Assembly: GCA_033439255.1 (NCBI GenBank)
Contig: CM065891.1
Coordinates: 1,364,001 to 1,428,000 of the forward strand
Length of the DNA stretch: 64,000 nt
Reading direction: 5' to 3'
Origin: Hericium rajendrae
Lineage: Eukaryota; Basidiomycota; Agaricomycetes; Russulales; Hericiaceae
Made by a program: the position numbers and the translations under genes. A model generated the notes under the pieces. The model saw nothing but the letters and a program-made list of their open reading frames with translations. It did not search any database and was not told where the DNA came from. This document shows, in pieces, positions 1-11,707 of the stretch; positions within the stretch are counted from its first letter, which is position 1; each line of letters begins with the position of its first letter.

Positions 1-1641
1 TCGTTTCGCCGTACACCGTAGACAACGGCTCCCATGCCGTCCGACCTTGACATCGGATTGCTGGTCAGCGCGAGGCAAATACATATGTAGTACGTCCTCG
101 TCTCGCCCGGTCGAAACTATGTATCGAAGTGTACTCGACATCTTCAGTCGCGACTCATCGGCACCAGAAATAGACTTACTTGTGTATGCAATAAGGTGTG
201 CAATCCCACCCGAGCCCTAGTTTCGTGCGGCCATGCCAATCTGCCGGGCCGACGTTATGGACGGGCGGAGACGAAGTTGCGGCGGAGGCATCTTGTTTTG
301 CGTGAGTACGATCTCCGAGCACCGTTTTCTGCCCATTGCACGACTGCATTCCCTGACAGTTCGTCTCGAACGGAGCGCGGCCCAAAAGACACTTTATCTT
401 GAATCAAGCTGACACACGTATGCAGGCACTGATGTACGGTGGCATTGAACTGACAATGAAAAACCGGTCTCTGGATGGACGTTTGTGTTCTATACGATTC
501 AACCGACGCGCCGATTTGATGCGCTGCACTATGCAGTGTGCAGGCGCTCAGACGAGACGGTCCTGGCACGACGGTTGTGCTGTCGTCTACGCTGCCTCCG
601 GGAGATGATGCAGTGGTCTTACGAACGTGCTCGTATTGCATGTCGGTGCTGGGGTGCCAATGGGAGGACAAAAGCTATCGGCACACACCATCTCTCCTTT
701 GAATTGATCCATGCAGTTCGCCGGCATCATTTGGCTCATGCTTTCGACGGCAGATCTGGACTTGGAACTCGAAGACGCAGTTCGCTGCCTCCGACGTACA
801 TCTTTCTCCAGACCCAGGCCATGTGGCTCCACCAGTCTGAAGAAAACAGAAAACAATTCAGATCTTCTCTATGACTTCATGCACCGATCCACCGGGTCAC
901 GTCATCTTTTTGTCCTATTCAGCCGCCATCTCTGACCATCTCTTCCTGTGCAGCTCCTTATGCGAAGCAGCCTATCGTCACTACTTCGAGTTCGATCGAC
1001 AACTTTCACTGGTCATGGCGTGCTTTGCATCCGCGTCGTCTACGATTGAAGGCTTAAGTTGAAATTCTTCTTTGCTGGAAATATCAACAGCGGCGTCTTT
1101 ACGGTGGCTGCATGCCGTTGATGTTTGTAGGTCAGTCCAACATGATAAGGCGTCGCCTGACTCTTCCCCACCTCGTTATGACGTTCAGGCACTTCTCTAT
1201 GACTTCAAGCGGTCAGCTGACTTTATATGACGATTAGCTATGCAGGTTCAGAGTCATTCAGATACAGACTTGCACGTTTTACGCCGTCGTACCGCGGCGA
1301 TGGGCTTAGTACGCACCTGGCATGTGTTTCCATAAGTTCATACTCTCCCGAGCGTGCGGCGTGTGGGGCCTGCACTCGCACGCCTTCACGAGAGTACAGT
1401 GGAGCAAGTGCGCAAAGATCTCCTGAGTTCCACAGTTCTTGGACATCTCAATGGGAGAAGAGGCGCTGGATGCGTGGCCTGTCAAAAATGGCAATCTTGC
1501 TTTTCACTGGGTTATCTACAGTGCCGGCACTAGCATTAGCAGCCTTCAGAGTGGCTTGCTGACCTTAGCGGAAAACATATAAGATTCCCTCCCCATCCTG
1601 ACCGTGGCGCAACAAGCTGACTTTTCTCTAGTGAACGTGTT
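1..1641. other. No gene recognised
   Basis: Short open frames exist on both strands but none shows a recognisable domain, a consistent exon chain or a convincing start. The stretch ends in the P450 promoter. It may hold decayed coding sequence that I cannot identify. Confidence 0.5.
1576..1583 (+). promoter_or_regulatory. TATA box of the P450 gene
   Basis: CATATAAG lies about 60 bases upstream of the P450 ATG at 1642. The spacing matches other TATA-ATG pairs in this window. Confidence 0.5.
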
Positions 1642-3804
1642 ATGCCTTTCATCCGCGCCGACCACTGCGCCGCTATACTTGCCCTGATTTGCACGGTGCT
1701 GCTGATCCGTCTGCAGAAGCGCAAATTCCGGGAGCCTTATCCGCCTAGTCGCCCCCGCCTCCCGTTCTTCGGCAACTTTTTCGAAATCCCGAAGCAGACA
1801 CCGTGGAAGACGTACCACACGTGGTCGCGCGAGCTCAATTGTAGATCGCCCATAGAGGCCAGACTATTTTATTGGAGTGGGCCGAGCTGATCACTGCCAG
1901 GCGACCTGCTGTCCATCTGGGCCTTCGGGCAGCTGTCGATCATTGTTGACTCGGAGAGGGTCGCGCACGACCTGTTCGAGCGGAACTCCGCTATCTATTC
2001 GGAGAAGCCGCAGACAATGATGCTCACGCTGTAGGATCCTCACTGATAGCCTTTCCCAAAGAGTGACTGACTTGCTGTGAACAGGATGGGATGGGACTTC
2101 TTCACGGGCTTCAAGCCGTATGCGGAGAAGTGGCGTACTCAGCGGCGCGCGTTCCATCAGCACTTCCGTGAGGCAGTCGTGCCGGAATACGAGCCCGTGC
2201 AATATGCAAGCGCGGAAAGGCTGGTGAAGCGATTGTATAATCTATCGGGAGATATCACTGGGGCTATCCAAACGCAAGTATTTGCGGACCCGCCCAATAT
2301 CATACACGCTGAACCGACGGTTCAATTTAGGAATGTCGCCACCCTTGTCATGGATATTGCCTATGGCTACGAGGTCGCGCCCAAGAACGATCCCATCGTG
2401 CATATCATGGAGGAGGCCGCTGACATGATCAGCAACGCGATTTTCCCGGGTGCGATGGCGGTGGATGCTATCCCTGCTTGTGCGCATACCATTGCCTGGA
2501 TACGATTGCGGTTCTGATGGTCTCTCCAGTGCAACATTTTCCCGAATGGCTCCCAGGGACATACTTCAAGACGTATGGTCGTAAATGTCGGCACCTGATA
2601 GGCGAGATGCTGCAGGCGCCTCTCACAATTGTACAGCGCAGCATGGTTCGTCCAGTTTTCTTACTAGAGCAGAAGGTATGCTGATGGATTTTTTGTAGGC
2701 TGAAGGGATTGCAAAGCCATCCGTTGTGAGATCTATGCTTCAAGAGAATGAAGCAATCGAAAATGGTTCGGATGGCCTAGCTCTGGTGAAAGAAGTGGGC
2801 GGCTCCATCTATACAGGTGATCTTCTGCCATTCATCGTGTGCGACTTCATTATGGATGATTCCGAGCCATAGCTGGAACACACACAGTAAGTCAGTTGCT
2901 TTCGCGGATTCATCAACTACTCAAACCGCCAAACCAGACCTCTATATCCCTAAACGTCGCGATACACGCTCTCTTCTTGCACGCGGATGTGCAGCGGTGG
3001 GTGCAGAATGAACTCGATATCGTGGTCGGCCGTGACCGCTTGCCAAGTTTTGCTGATCGCCAGGACCTCCGCTATGTCAGCGCGATCTGCAGAGAGGTTC
3101 TACGATGGAAGCTTGTCGCCCCATTGGGTCTCCCGAGAACGACGCGCCAGGATGATGTGTACGATGGCTTGTTTATCCCGAAAGGTGAGTCCCTGCCATC
3201 CCTGGCTGCCCTTGTCGAATTGTTGAGGATTTCTTCCGCAGGGACCATCCTACTCCCAAACGCATGGTGAGCATGACTTTCATGGGTCCAGTGATGGCGA
3301 ATGACGGCGGCGTGAACTAGGGCGATGCTTCACGACCCGGAGAAGTACCCCGACCCGGAAGCATTCAAGCCGGAACGCTTCCTCGACAAGAACGGAGAGC
3401 TCAACGATGATGACGTCTCTGCAGCATTCGGCTTCGGCAGACGGTGGGTATCAGAGCACTTGATCCATGGACACTCAGCGACGACCCTGCTAGGATTTGC
3501 CCGGGACAACATCTCGTGTTATCGACGCTGTTCATCAACATCGCATGCATGCTTTCCATCTTCAATATCGGGCACAAGAAGGATGAAAACGGAAATGATG
3601 TTCCTGTCAATGTCGTTTATGCCGATGGCCTGACGAGGTAAGCCTGTTGTTGTACCATGATCGTGGTAAATGGACCTGCGACGCTCATCCCGATTCTGCA
3701 GTACTCCGTCACCATGGGAGTGCGCTTTCACACTAAGGGATGAGCAGGCGACGAGACTGCTTGAGACTCTGATGCAGGATGGTCGTCAGCCCGAGTCCAA
3801 ATAG
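1642..3804 (+). CDS. Cytochrome P450 monooxygenase
   Basis: This is a heme-thiolate monooxygenase, probably ER-anchored. The N-terminus has a hydrophobic helix followed by a proline hinge (YPPSRPRLPFFGN). The first exon is 1642-1840 and the second 1901-2030. Later exons carry a C-helix WRTQRR motif, the ExxR motif (EVLRW, about 3100), the PERF motif (about 3370) and a heme loop FGFGRR-ICPGQ split by an intron at about 3443-3492. At least eight short introns restore the frame and the end is TAG at 3802-3804, so the gene could be whole. The I-helix oxygen-activation motif, normally AGxDTT, reads AGTHTT at 2872-2886 and across the splice, so the acidic residue is His. One stretch (about 2240-2330) has some 20-30 residues more than usual and may hide an intron I could not place. 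The overall pattern resembles the large Agaricomycete CYP64-like/CYP5xxx group; subfamily and substrate are unknown. Confidence 0.9.
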
Positions 3805-4639
3805 TCCGTACCGCCTGGAAGCCATGTAATCAAATCTGTACTGATGGTATGTTGAACCTTGTCGGGATACGGGCGGGTGGTTATTCGTACAAAGTTGTGC
3901 TTTGAATGTAGACATGCTTAGTTTGCTAGTGCACATATCGTATCCGTCGCATTGCAGCAACAGCCAAGGAGTTCATTTGACGAGGTTCGAGTCGTGTAGT
4001 TCAAATTGGGGACGGTCATCACCATTTTACACAAGCACCCACCTGCACCCACCGACTCGCCGGGCCGGTTGCACCGGAGCTGCCATTTTCAACGTCCAAA
4101 TGTTCAACTCCAACTTTGTCGTCGGTGACTCCAGTACTACCATATCCGAACGCATCTCCGAGCTCCTTCTTCTATTACTGCGTTTGCTTGCCCCTCTTCA
4201 ATGAAACCGATGTGCGATTTAGTGTAACATCTAGTCCACAGTGGCGGGAGACATTCCCATGCTCGATCCTGGACCACCGGCTATCACTCATAAACTCGTT
4301 CAGGGCCGACTCCAACCTCAGTCTCGGTCTGCTTCCAGTTCTTGATGCCCTACATCCGTGTTCGTCGTTCGCGATAGGTTCGACGTTACATGAAGTCCTT
4401 GCGGCACCCTGCTGCTCAGATGAAACGATCCTGAGGCACGATGGTTGAGTCATCATCTACTCTGCCTTAGGGAGACTACCTGCTGCGTTCGGGGCACCGT
4501 TTTGCTGCGCTTGGGCGCTGCCATCTCATGACCACGCTGTCTCTCGGGTAATTCTCTCCAGCCGCGCTTATCATTGGTCATTTGAGAATATGTTATATAG
4601 CTGGCGATAGGTTTGTGGGTGTTGTTCGAAGCATTCAGG
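3805..4639. other. Intergenic, nothing recognised
   Basis: No domain or exon chain is seen. A TATA-like TTATATAG near 4591-4600 sits about 45 bases before the next gene relic. Confidence 0.5.
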
Positions 4640-6748
4640 ATGAAGCTCATAGTCCGCTTTTAGCTCTCGTCACTCTTGCTTTGATCAGCCCGCGTGTCGT
4701 CTTTGTGACTTCCTCCCAAGCCGGTCCTCAGACTTTTTAGCGTCGATGTTAGGAGATGCAGCAAGTGACTCGAAAAAAGCGATCACCCCAGAGCTTTCGC
4801 AGTGGATCGAAAATACGCTGCGGAGTGAGAGCGTGCCCGGTTTGACTGTCGGCGTCATACGGTTGAATGGCGAGAGTGAGCTCGGTGCTTGGGGAAATAG
4901 GACAGAGGATGGCGTTCCGATGACTACCAATGTGTGTATCATTTTCACTCTGAGAGTACCCGAAAGGTGCTGAACGACCGCCATGTCGTAAACCCTGTTC
5001 GCTCTTGGTTCATGTGGAAAGGCATTCCTGTCCACCTCTATGGGGATTCTCATCGACGACTACGCTACTCGGTGAGATGCTACGTCTCTGCCTGAGGGAG
5101 TGGACGCGTTCAATTGGGACACGAAGGTGGCGAGTCTGTTACTGAGTAGAAGCTCATGAACAAATGGGCCCAGTCGAAGGCCTCCGTGAGGGACATATTG
5201 GCACATGTTTCTGGTGTCGCTGCGTACGGTCTCTCGAATGTAGCCATAGATTCGGGCAGACGGTCTCATCGGATTTTTCTGGGCAGGCACGACTTTTCGT
5301 ATGGTTCAAATGACCTCCCGGCCGATGTCGTACGGAATTTGAGGAACCTGCATCCTGCCTATGAGCTACGGGAGGCCTGGCTCTATAACAACATGGTGCG
5401 TGAAAAAAATGGCTACGCATGCTGCTTCTGAGTCAAAATTTCACCTCGATCAGATGTACAGAACTGGAGCTCATATCATCGCAACGTACAGCGGCATGGA
5501 ATATACCGAATTCGTCGAGGAGCGTATCTTCACACCGCTGAATATGACGGCTACGACCTTCTCTCCAACCCAGGCCGCGCGATTAGGAAAACTGACGCAG
5601 AATTGGACGAGCTTCGGAAGACGAATTCCGATGTCACTGAACGAGAACAATGTACGAATGATCGCAGGTGCTGGTGGAGCGATCTCTAGTGTCGAAGACC
5701 TCGTAAGATTCTTTTCTGATTCTGATTGCAAGCTCCCTGTTAACTTCAACTTTCAATTGACACTTTCATGTTCTAGAATAGGTGGGTTCGCGTGCTCCTG
5801 AACGGTGGCGTGGACCCGCGCACAAACACCACCATTATTCCGCGGAGTGCCTTCAGCAAGACCACAACTGCTCAAAGCGTCATGTATAGAAGCCCGACGT
5901 CGCCCGAAACCTCCATCATAGGTTATAGCATGGGTTGGTGGCGAGCTTCGTTCGCTGGCCATGATGTGAGTGTTGATGATATTCCTCTTCACCTTCTGTG
6001 GTCGAACTTGTGTCCTCCAGATCGTCCAGCACAATGGATCTGTGCCAGGATTCTCGGCGCAGATTTCTTTCTTTCCGGATGACGGGTCTGGGGTAGTAAC
6101 CCTAGTCAATACTCACTCGCAATCCATCACTATCGGCCACATTTTGGAGAGAGTCATGAGGAACGTCCTCGGATTGAATGCGACTCACCTGGAGGAGGAT
6201 TCAGGCATTGCCGATGGAAAACCTGACACAACTTGTCTGATTCCGTCAGTGACCGAGCCGCCGTTCTCCCTTGACTTCTACGCCGGAACGTACCGCGACG
6301 TGTCTGGAGGCTATCCCGCTGTAACTTTCTGTCATTCCTTCAGCACTTCCTATCACTGCCTTCAGGTCCTCACTGATTTTGAGATTGTCTATTCTCATGA
6401 ACCACATGCTGCCCAGCTGTTCGCTGCCTGGCCACGCTTCTGGAGTACCCATCTACGCTTCATTCATATTGAAGGCCATCGATTCTATGTGGCCCCCCTA
6501 CCCTTTTCACTGCCGGCTACGACCAGGACATGACACCCTTCGATGCCTGGCCTGGATCGGCAGAAGGAAGACTTACTGGCAGTCCTTGGCCAGAAGCGGA
6601 ATTCGGGGTTGAAAACGGTACAGTCACTGGTGTTGCTTTTCAGCGGCCTTCTGGAATGAAGGATCCTTTGGATACGGGGAGCGGCATCAAGAAGGCGGCA
6701 TCGATGTGGTTTGAGAAAGTATCGTCGGGGGTTGAGAGCTTCTCATGA
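4640..6748 (+). pseudogene. Beta-lactamase-related serine hydrolase, frameshifted
   Basis: The protein belongs to the class-C beta-lactamase/penicillin-binding-like serine hydrolases, usually secreted in fungi; substrates of fungal members are mostly unknown. An SxxK nucleophile motif (SCGK) is at about 5009-5020, followed by SMGILIDDYA. Further family segments are VRDILAHVSG (about 5190), PAYELREAWLYNN (5355-5395), a GRRIP loop, LLNGGVDPRTN (about 5795), IIGYSMGW and a QHNGSVPGFSA block (about 6025). Introns with normal GT-AG ends separate these. A hydrophobic leader (about 4657-4700) is out of frame with the ATG at 4640 and with the first conserved exon at 4746. Another shift lies near 5150 before the KLMNKWA segment, and a third near 6510. 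These breaks suggest a recent pseudogene. Sequencing errors could explain single shifts but hardly all of them. Confidence 0.75.
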
Positions 6749-7194
6749 TTCTTCGGGAATTTCTTCCGTTGATCTCGCCTATTGTCCACGCATTCCTTTC
6801 AGTTCTTTCCATGTAATACGCTGATATACCTGGTCTACTTGCTTATGCTCAGGTACTCTCAGCTTTGCATCTGATGAGGCTTTGACAGCTACTTATATCG
6901 CGTGCCAGCTTCTATTCTCGCTGGTTGACATATTGACCCATGCTGGCCATGTTTCGGTAAACACACGTAACTCCTTGTGTTTCAACCCTTCAGATCCCAG
7001 AGGCTTCTTGCTCGGAGCTACTTTTCCGTCTGTTTTCCGAACATTAACAATGGGCTTCCAAATTATCCACCCTAGCCACAGGATGGTTTATCGTGTCGGA
7101 AGTCGCAAGCTGTCCTTGTCAAGAAATGCTGCGGAACTACTACCGAAACCTCATCAACGACTCTGCATTTTCCCAGCAGCAGTACTGATTTTCA
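6749..7194. other. Intergenic, promoter-side of DUF5648 gene
   Basis: No gene is recognised. The region leads into the conserved core promoter at 7195-7210. Confidence 0.5.
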
Positions 7195-7210
7195 CGAGGA
7201 TATAAGGCCT
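7195..7210 (+). promoter_or_regulatory. Core promoter shared by DUF5648 paralogs
   Basis: The sequence GAGGATATAAGGCCT contains a TATA box 77 bases before the ATG at 7278. An AGGATATAAGGCCT block recurs 84 bases before the ATG of the paralog at 10645, although most of the remaining upstream sequence does not look alike. Confidence 0.6.
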
Positions 7211-7277
7211 GTCTCGAAAAACGTGAACAGCAGGAGCCGTCTTTGGATCCCCCAACTCGAACACTACAGTCACTAAC

Positions 7278-7882
7278 ATGAAGGGTTTGCTCGCCATCGT
7301 CGCTCTCGCATTCTACGCCTGCCAGTCGTCTGCCTCGGCTGTTGTCGGGACGAATGTCCAGGTTAGACTTGCTCATCCTTTTCTCATGGCGAATCTAACT
7401 GTGTTTGGCAGGCTCGCGCCCGTCCAGATTGTGCAAACCCAAAGGATGCTGTTACCCTGCTGAGGGGAGTCAGACCGAACAGTCAGGCCCACTCTTATTC
7501 TACAAATGCCACAGCGATGGAACGGTGGATCGCTCTGAACAAGGGCCGCTCTGAGGGAGATGCCGCTCGCGTATTCGCGTCTCAGGAGGGGTCGACCGTT
7601 CCTGTTTACGGGGCCAACAATCCGGCCGATTTCGACAACGTCTACACCACCGACTCGAACGAGATAGTCACATTAGTAGCGCAAGGGTGGACCAATGTCG
7701 GCATCACCTGGTACGCGTACACATCGCAGATCTGCGATAGTGTTCCGTTCTATGTCGTGGACAACCCTGACTTGACCGACCACATCTACACGACGAATAT
7801 CACGGAGAGGGACGCGCTGGTTAGCAGCGAGAATTATGTCGATGAGGGCATTGCGATGTATGTGCTGCCCTTTACGGGATGA
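7278..7882 (+). CDS. Small secreted DUF5648-like protein, copy 1
   Basis: The start at 7278 gives a signal peptide (MKGLLAIVALAFYACQSSAS). One intron (about 7363-7411, GTTAGA to GGCAG) joins to a mature domain of about 160 residues ending at TGA 7882. The mature part contains three imperfect repeats typical of DUF5648: YSTNATAMERW with SEGDAARVF, then FDNVYTTDSNE with WTNVGITWYAY, then DHIYTTNITERD with YVDEGIAMYVLPF. In fungi these are cysteine-poor secreted proteins of unknown role; bacterial relatives are often attached to cell-wall hydrolases. It is a paralog of the gene at 10645. Secretion and family are well supported, function is not. Confidence 0.85.
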
Positions 7883-8483
7883 TCGTCTAGTGTGGCAGAG
7901 AAAGTAAGTCATCGATGATTCTTTGCTTAAAGCACAATTAAGCACGTACTGACGGTTGATACTCTGTTGCAGCACGTGAGGCTTAAGGCGTTGCTTTGGC
8001 GGATTGGCGGTAGATTGTTCGACCTCGCTTCCTTCGTTCATATGTCGCTGTCCGGGTAGAACATGATAAGCATCTTTATTGGATCACCATGTTTACACAG
8101 TTTCAGAGATAATTCGCCACACTGATGGACCAAGCTTGAACAGAGACACGGATCGTCGGTCGGCGGCCCTGTTCTGCGACCACTGAAAAAAGCCAGCCAG
8201 AGAGCAGAGCGTGAAAGTAGCATATGTTGCCGCGGCTTTATACACCTTGAACGTGGTCTGGTAGGCTGAGTCGTATTCTCCTGTGGTTGGTTCTGCCATG
8301 CTCAGAGGACCGAGGCAATGAAGGCGTGCAAGATTACCAGATTGCAAATGCAATACCTAGTGATTGTACGCGCGGCGTTTGAAATTCACATAGGGTCACG
8401 GGATCAAGCGTTGTCTTCTGAATCTCAGTGGCAGAAATTCAGAATCTCACTCGACTCTCGCTCTCTCATAAACGACCACAGCA
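7883..8483. other. Intergenic, nothing recognised
   Basis: This includes the 3' flank of the DUF5648 gene, with an intron-like GTAAGT to GCAG segment (7903-7972) that may be a spliced 3' UTR. No other gene is seen. Confidence 0.4.
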
Positions 8484-9740
8484 ATGCCTCTTCGCGCTCT
8501 GTCCGTCCCTTCTTCTTCAACTATTACTGGCGGTCTCAGAACTCGAGAATGCAAGAACACTGAAGTCATCGAAATATCTTCTGACGAGGAAGATGAGTTG
8601 CCTCGACCAACGCGCTCTCGCAAGATCGATAGCAGACCTTCGCCTCTCTCTAAGGGGAAGGGTCGAATGATCATTGATCTGTCGAAGGATCCCGAACACA
8701 CGTTGAAGAGGAAAGCCTCCAGTGGAGAGGGGTCTTCAATCGACGTGAATCCCAAGAAGCTCAAGCGCGTATGTTGCATGTGTCTTGCTTCGACCTTCGA
8801 TCTGACTCGGTTCTGTTCAGGAGCGTGATCAAGTTCGAGAGTTGAAGGCTCAGCTTGCAGCGGCGCGAAAGGAAGCAGACGAATCGAAAAATGAGCTGCA
8901 GCTTCTGAAAGCAAGTGGGACCCGGCGCGCTGCTAGTGGCAAAGTGATCTGTCCTGCTCCCGCGAGGAAATCTTTGAAGATCGTCCGTCCCTATCCGTAT
9001 TCTCTCCGATACGCTTTCTAATTTTGTTTTTTCTAGGTAACTGCCGAAGATGCTCGCCGCCACGGTGTCCCCAGTGACTGGACATTCGGTCTTCCAGAGC
9101 AAACCCATCTCGACCTTCAGGCATGGATGCAGTTTTTGTTGGATAATCGCGACGACGAGCCCGGCGATGACATCGACGAGATGACCGAGATCATCAAGGA
9201 CAAGGCGCTCAACGGTACGGATCCCATCATATATGGCGTATGTTTCTATCTCTTTCTCTCGTTTCCTGATTCCGAAGTTCAACTTTCCCTTGTCGCTGTT
9301 AGGCGCACCCTGAGCCAAACGATCCAAGTGTGCGTTACACATTCGTCGACAATCCGCCAGGTCAGCCGTGGTTGACACTTCGTTGGTGGTCCGGTCGAGA
9401 TATGGGCTATTACTTCGACCTTGTCGACCTCGATACCCGTGCCGTACTCCTTCCCCCGAAAGACCTCATCATTGAGGTCGAGACTGTGATGATGAGGAAT
9501 GTACTCATCACCGTCGAGGAAGGGACTCGTCGTGCGCGCCGCCTTGCTCAGCTCGAGGGCACAGGTGAAGAGCGCTATTTGACGCCACACGGCTCTCAGT
9601 TGTTTTTCTATAGGATTCGGAAGGCCGGAAGGGGGAGACAGACTCACCGGGAGCTTGTTGCGGAGGTTATCGCTCCTTACCCTCCAGCAGGCGCGGGTCA
9701 GGCACCACGGTTAGACTTGCTCACCGCCGTCCTAGGGTGA
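8484..9740 (+). CDS. Hypothetical nuclear-type protein with acidic/basic N-terminus and coiled coil
   Basis: I do not recognise the family. Four exons join with clean GT-AG introns (about 8770-8820, 8983-9036 and 9239-9301). The N-terminal 95 residues are Ser/Lys/Arg rich with an acidic SSDEEDE tract and a KRKAS-type basic cluster, suggesting nuclear localisation. A short coiled coil follows (RELKAQLAAARKEADESKNE). The C-terminal two thirds form an ordered domain with VPSDWTFGLPEQ, PGQPWLTLRWWSGRDMGYY and LFFYRIRKAGRGRQTHRE. The gene lies between two DUF5648 paralogs but shares nothing visible with them, so it was either inserted or kept during their duplication. Confidence 0.75.
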
Positions 9741-10554
9741 ATTTGCTCCATCTATCCTTCAGTGTGCAGATCGCGCTGGCACGCGCGTTCGAAGTCGTCG
9801 TTGAGCTCTTCCGCAATAGGCTGCGCCACCCAGTCTTACGACGCGAGCGGCCCAGGTGCGGAAGGCGAGGTCTGGTGTGCAGTGACGCGATCGACGAACG
9901 CATGGACCGGCGCGCAGATGAACTCAGCGCAGTACAGTATGCGATGACGGCCTCGCAGGCCACGGCGAATGTCGATCGTGTGCGATATGGCACAATATTT
10001 GGTCATTGGTGCACGAATACTGGCCAAGTAAGCGCAGTGTGAAAGGCTGGATGAACGACAGGTTGTTTGAGAGTCGGGGGCCAGGCTGAAGGCAGCTGTT
10101 CTCTCACGATTCGCCACCAAAGGCCTGCCTCGGGTCATGCCCAGATTCAGTCTGAAAAAGACTGGCACCTTTCCTTGTCTCTGACCGGCCGTTAAAATCT
10201 TCCAATCCAACCACATGTTCAGGTACGAGGGTTGCAGTTTGAAACATGTATCAGGCGATGACAGGCATTTTCCCATTGTGCCAGCTTCCATTCATGATCA
10301 ACGACATTTTTTGTTGAGGTGTACAGATCCTCGTGCACATAATTTTTATCGTATATATCTTCGTTCCGAGACACTTCTTAGGAGTTGTGCATCCCCGGCC
10401 TTTCCGTTTGTGTTCCGAGCAAGACGGATGGACTTCCTAACCTTCGGTTATCCTAGCATGTCTAGTTTCGCTCCTCTGCTCCCGTCAAGAATAGTATCTT
10501 CGGACCTTGCTGCTCATGGAAACATCAACGAGGCATGAATTCTGAGTCTCTTTG
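9741..10554. other. Intergenic; possible unrecognised decayed coding
   Basis: The segment 9760-10050 is GC-rich with overlapping open frames on both strands, but none has a recognisable domain or a consistent exon chain. Nothing else is seen up to the promoter at 10555. Confidence 0.35.
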
Positions 10555-10570
10555 CCAGGATATAAGGCCT
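10555..10570 (+). promoter_or_regulatory. Core promoter of DUF5648 copy 2
   Basis: CCAGGATATAAGGCCT matches the element at 7195-7210 over 14 consecutive bases and lies 84 bases upstream of the ATG at 10645. Confidence 0.6.
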
Positions 10571-10644
10571 ATTCTTGGGGGATAATGATATACAGAAGCG
10601 ACGTGTAGAACATCCCCAGTCAGACTCGCAAATACCGCAGCACC

Positions 10645-11267
10645 ATGAAGGTTTTCTTAGCCATCCTCGCTTTCGCCATTTACACCGGCCGGTCGTTGGC
10701 ATCAACCATCTTGAAGAACAATGTTCAAGACGTGCAGGTTCGCTGACATGAACCTTTTTCATATTTGACGAGACGTCTAATCGAGTTTGGCAGACCCGTC
10801 AGTCTCCGCTTTGCGGGGATCCGAGAGATGCTGTGACCCTCCTCCGAGCTGCCAGGTCTAACACAGCAACGGCACATTACTACTCTACCAATGCCACAAC
10901 GCTGGAAACTTGGATTACACAGGTGGGGGGCTACTCTGAGGGAGACGCCGCTCGAGTGTTCGAGACGCAGCAACCCTCAACTACGGCCGTCCAGCTGCTC
11001 AACAACCACAGCGACAAGGACAACGTCTACACCACCTCTGACGACGAGGTCAGCACATTGGAAGCAGAGGGCTGGACATATCATGGCATCGCTTGGTATG
11101 CGTATACGTCACAGATATGCGGAAGCGTTCCGTTCTACGTCGTGAATAATCCCACCACGACGGATCACATCTACACGACGAATCTCACGGAGCGGGACAC
11201 GTTGATTAACGGTCAGGGATATGTTGACGAGGGAATCGCAATGTATGTGCTTCCGTTCACGGGATAA
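10645..11267 (+). CDS. Small secreted DUF5648-like protein, copy 2
   Basis: The start gives a signal peptide (MKVFLAILAFAIYTGRSLAS). One intron (about 10738-10793) lies at the same place as in the copy at 7278, just before the mature domain. The three DUF5648-type repeats are again visible (YSTNATTLETW/SEGDAARVF, KDNVYTTSDDE, DHIYTTNLTERD/YVDEGIAMYVLPF), and the C-terminus YVLPFTG is identical in both copies. The N-terminal and loop regions differ more, so the duplication is not very recent. The stop is TAA at 11265-11267. Function is unknown. Confidence 0.85.
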
Positions 11268-11707
11268 TTTTCGAGCAAGTGTCGACTAGGTACAAGTGAA
11301 CTCTTCGCTCGCAATGGCCACATACTGATCAACTTTTTCCAGACTTCCGAGCACGGAGTTGTCGCTTGCCATGGTCTGACTGTCAAATTCCTTTCCCTTT
11401 CCTCTCCCTTATAAGTATGTACTTGTCTTAGTTATACTCGTTGTTGTTTTGTTTCATTAGCGGCAATTATTGACTGTTACTATTGTAATGGACGACGGAC
11501 GACTGAAGTTTACAACTGCATGGCATTGGGGTACAGTATTAGCTAGGGAGAGGAAGGAGCGTACCACTGCGGAGGGGTGGGCATACACGACTACACATCA
11601 TCATACTAAACGACAGAGTCAAGAATAAGTATGAACGAATAAAGTACCAACCGTGCGGAAAGTCTCTCGGAAATGCTACATGAGATCAGCTAGCCTCGCA
11701 TCAACCC
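11268..11707. other. Intergenic between convergent genes
   Basis: It contains the 3' flanks of the DUF5648 gene (plus) and of the minus-strand gene ending at 11708. An intron-like segment (11290-11342) may be a spliced 3' UTR. No gene is seen. Confidence 0.45.

Noticed and set aside
255-874. Overlapping open frames near the left edge
   Set aside because: No domain, splice pattern or start context was found on either strand.
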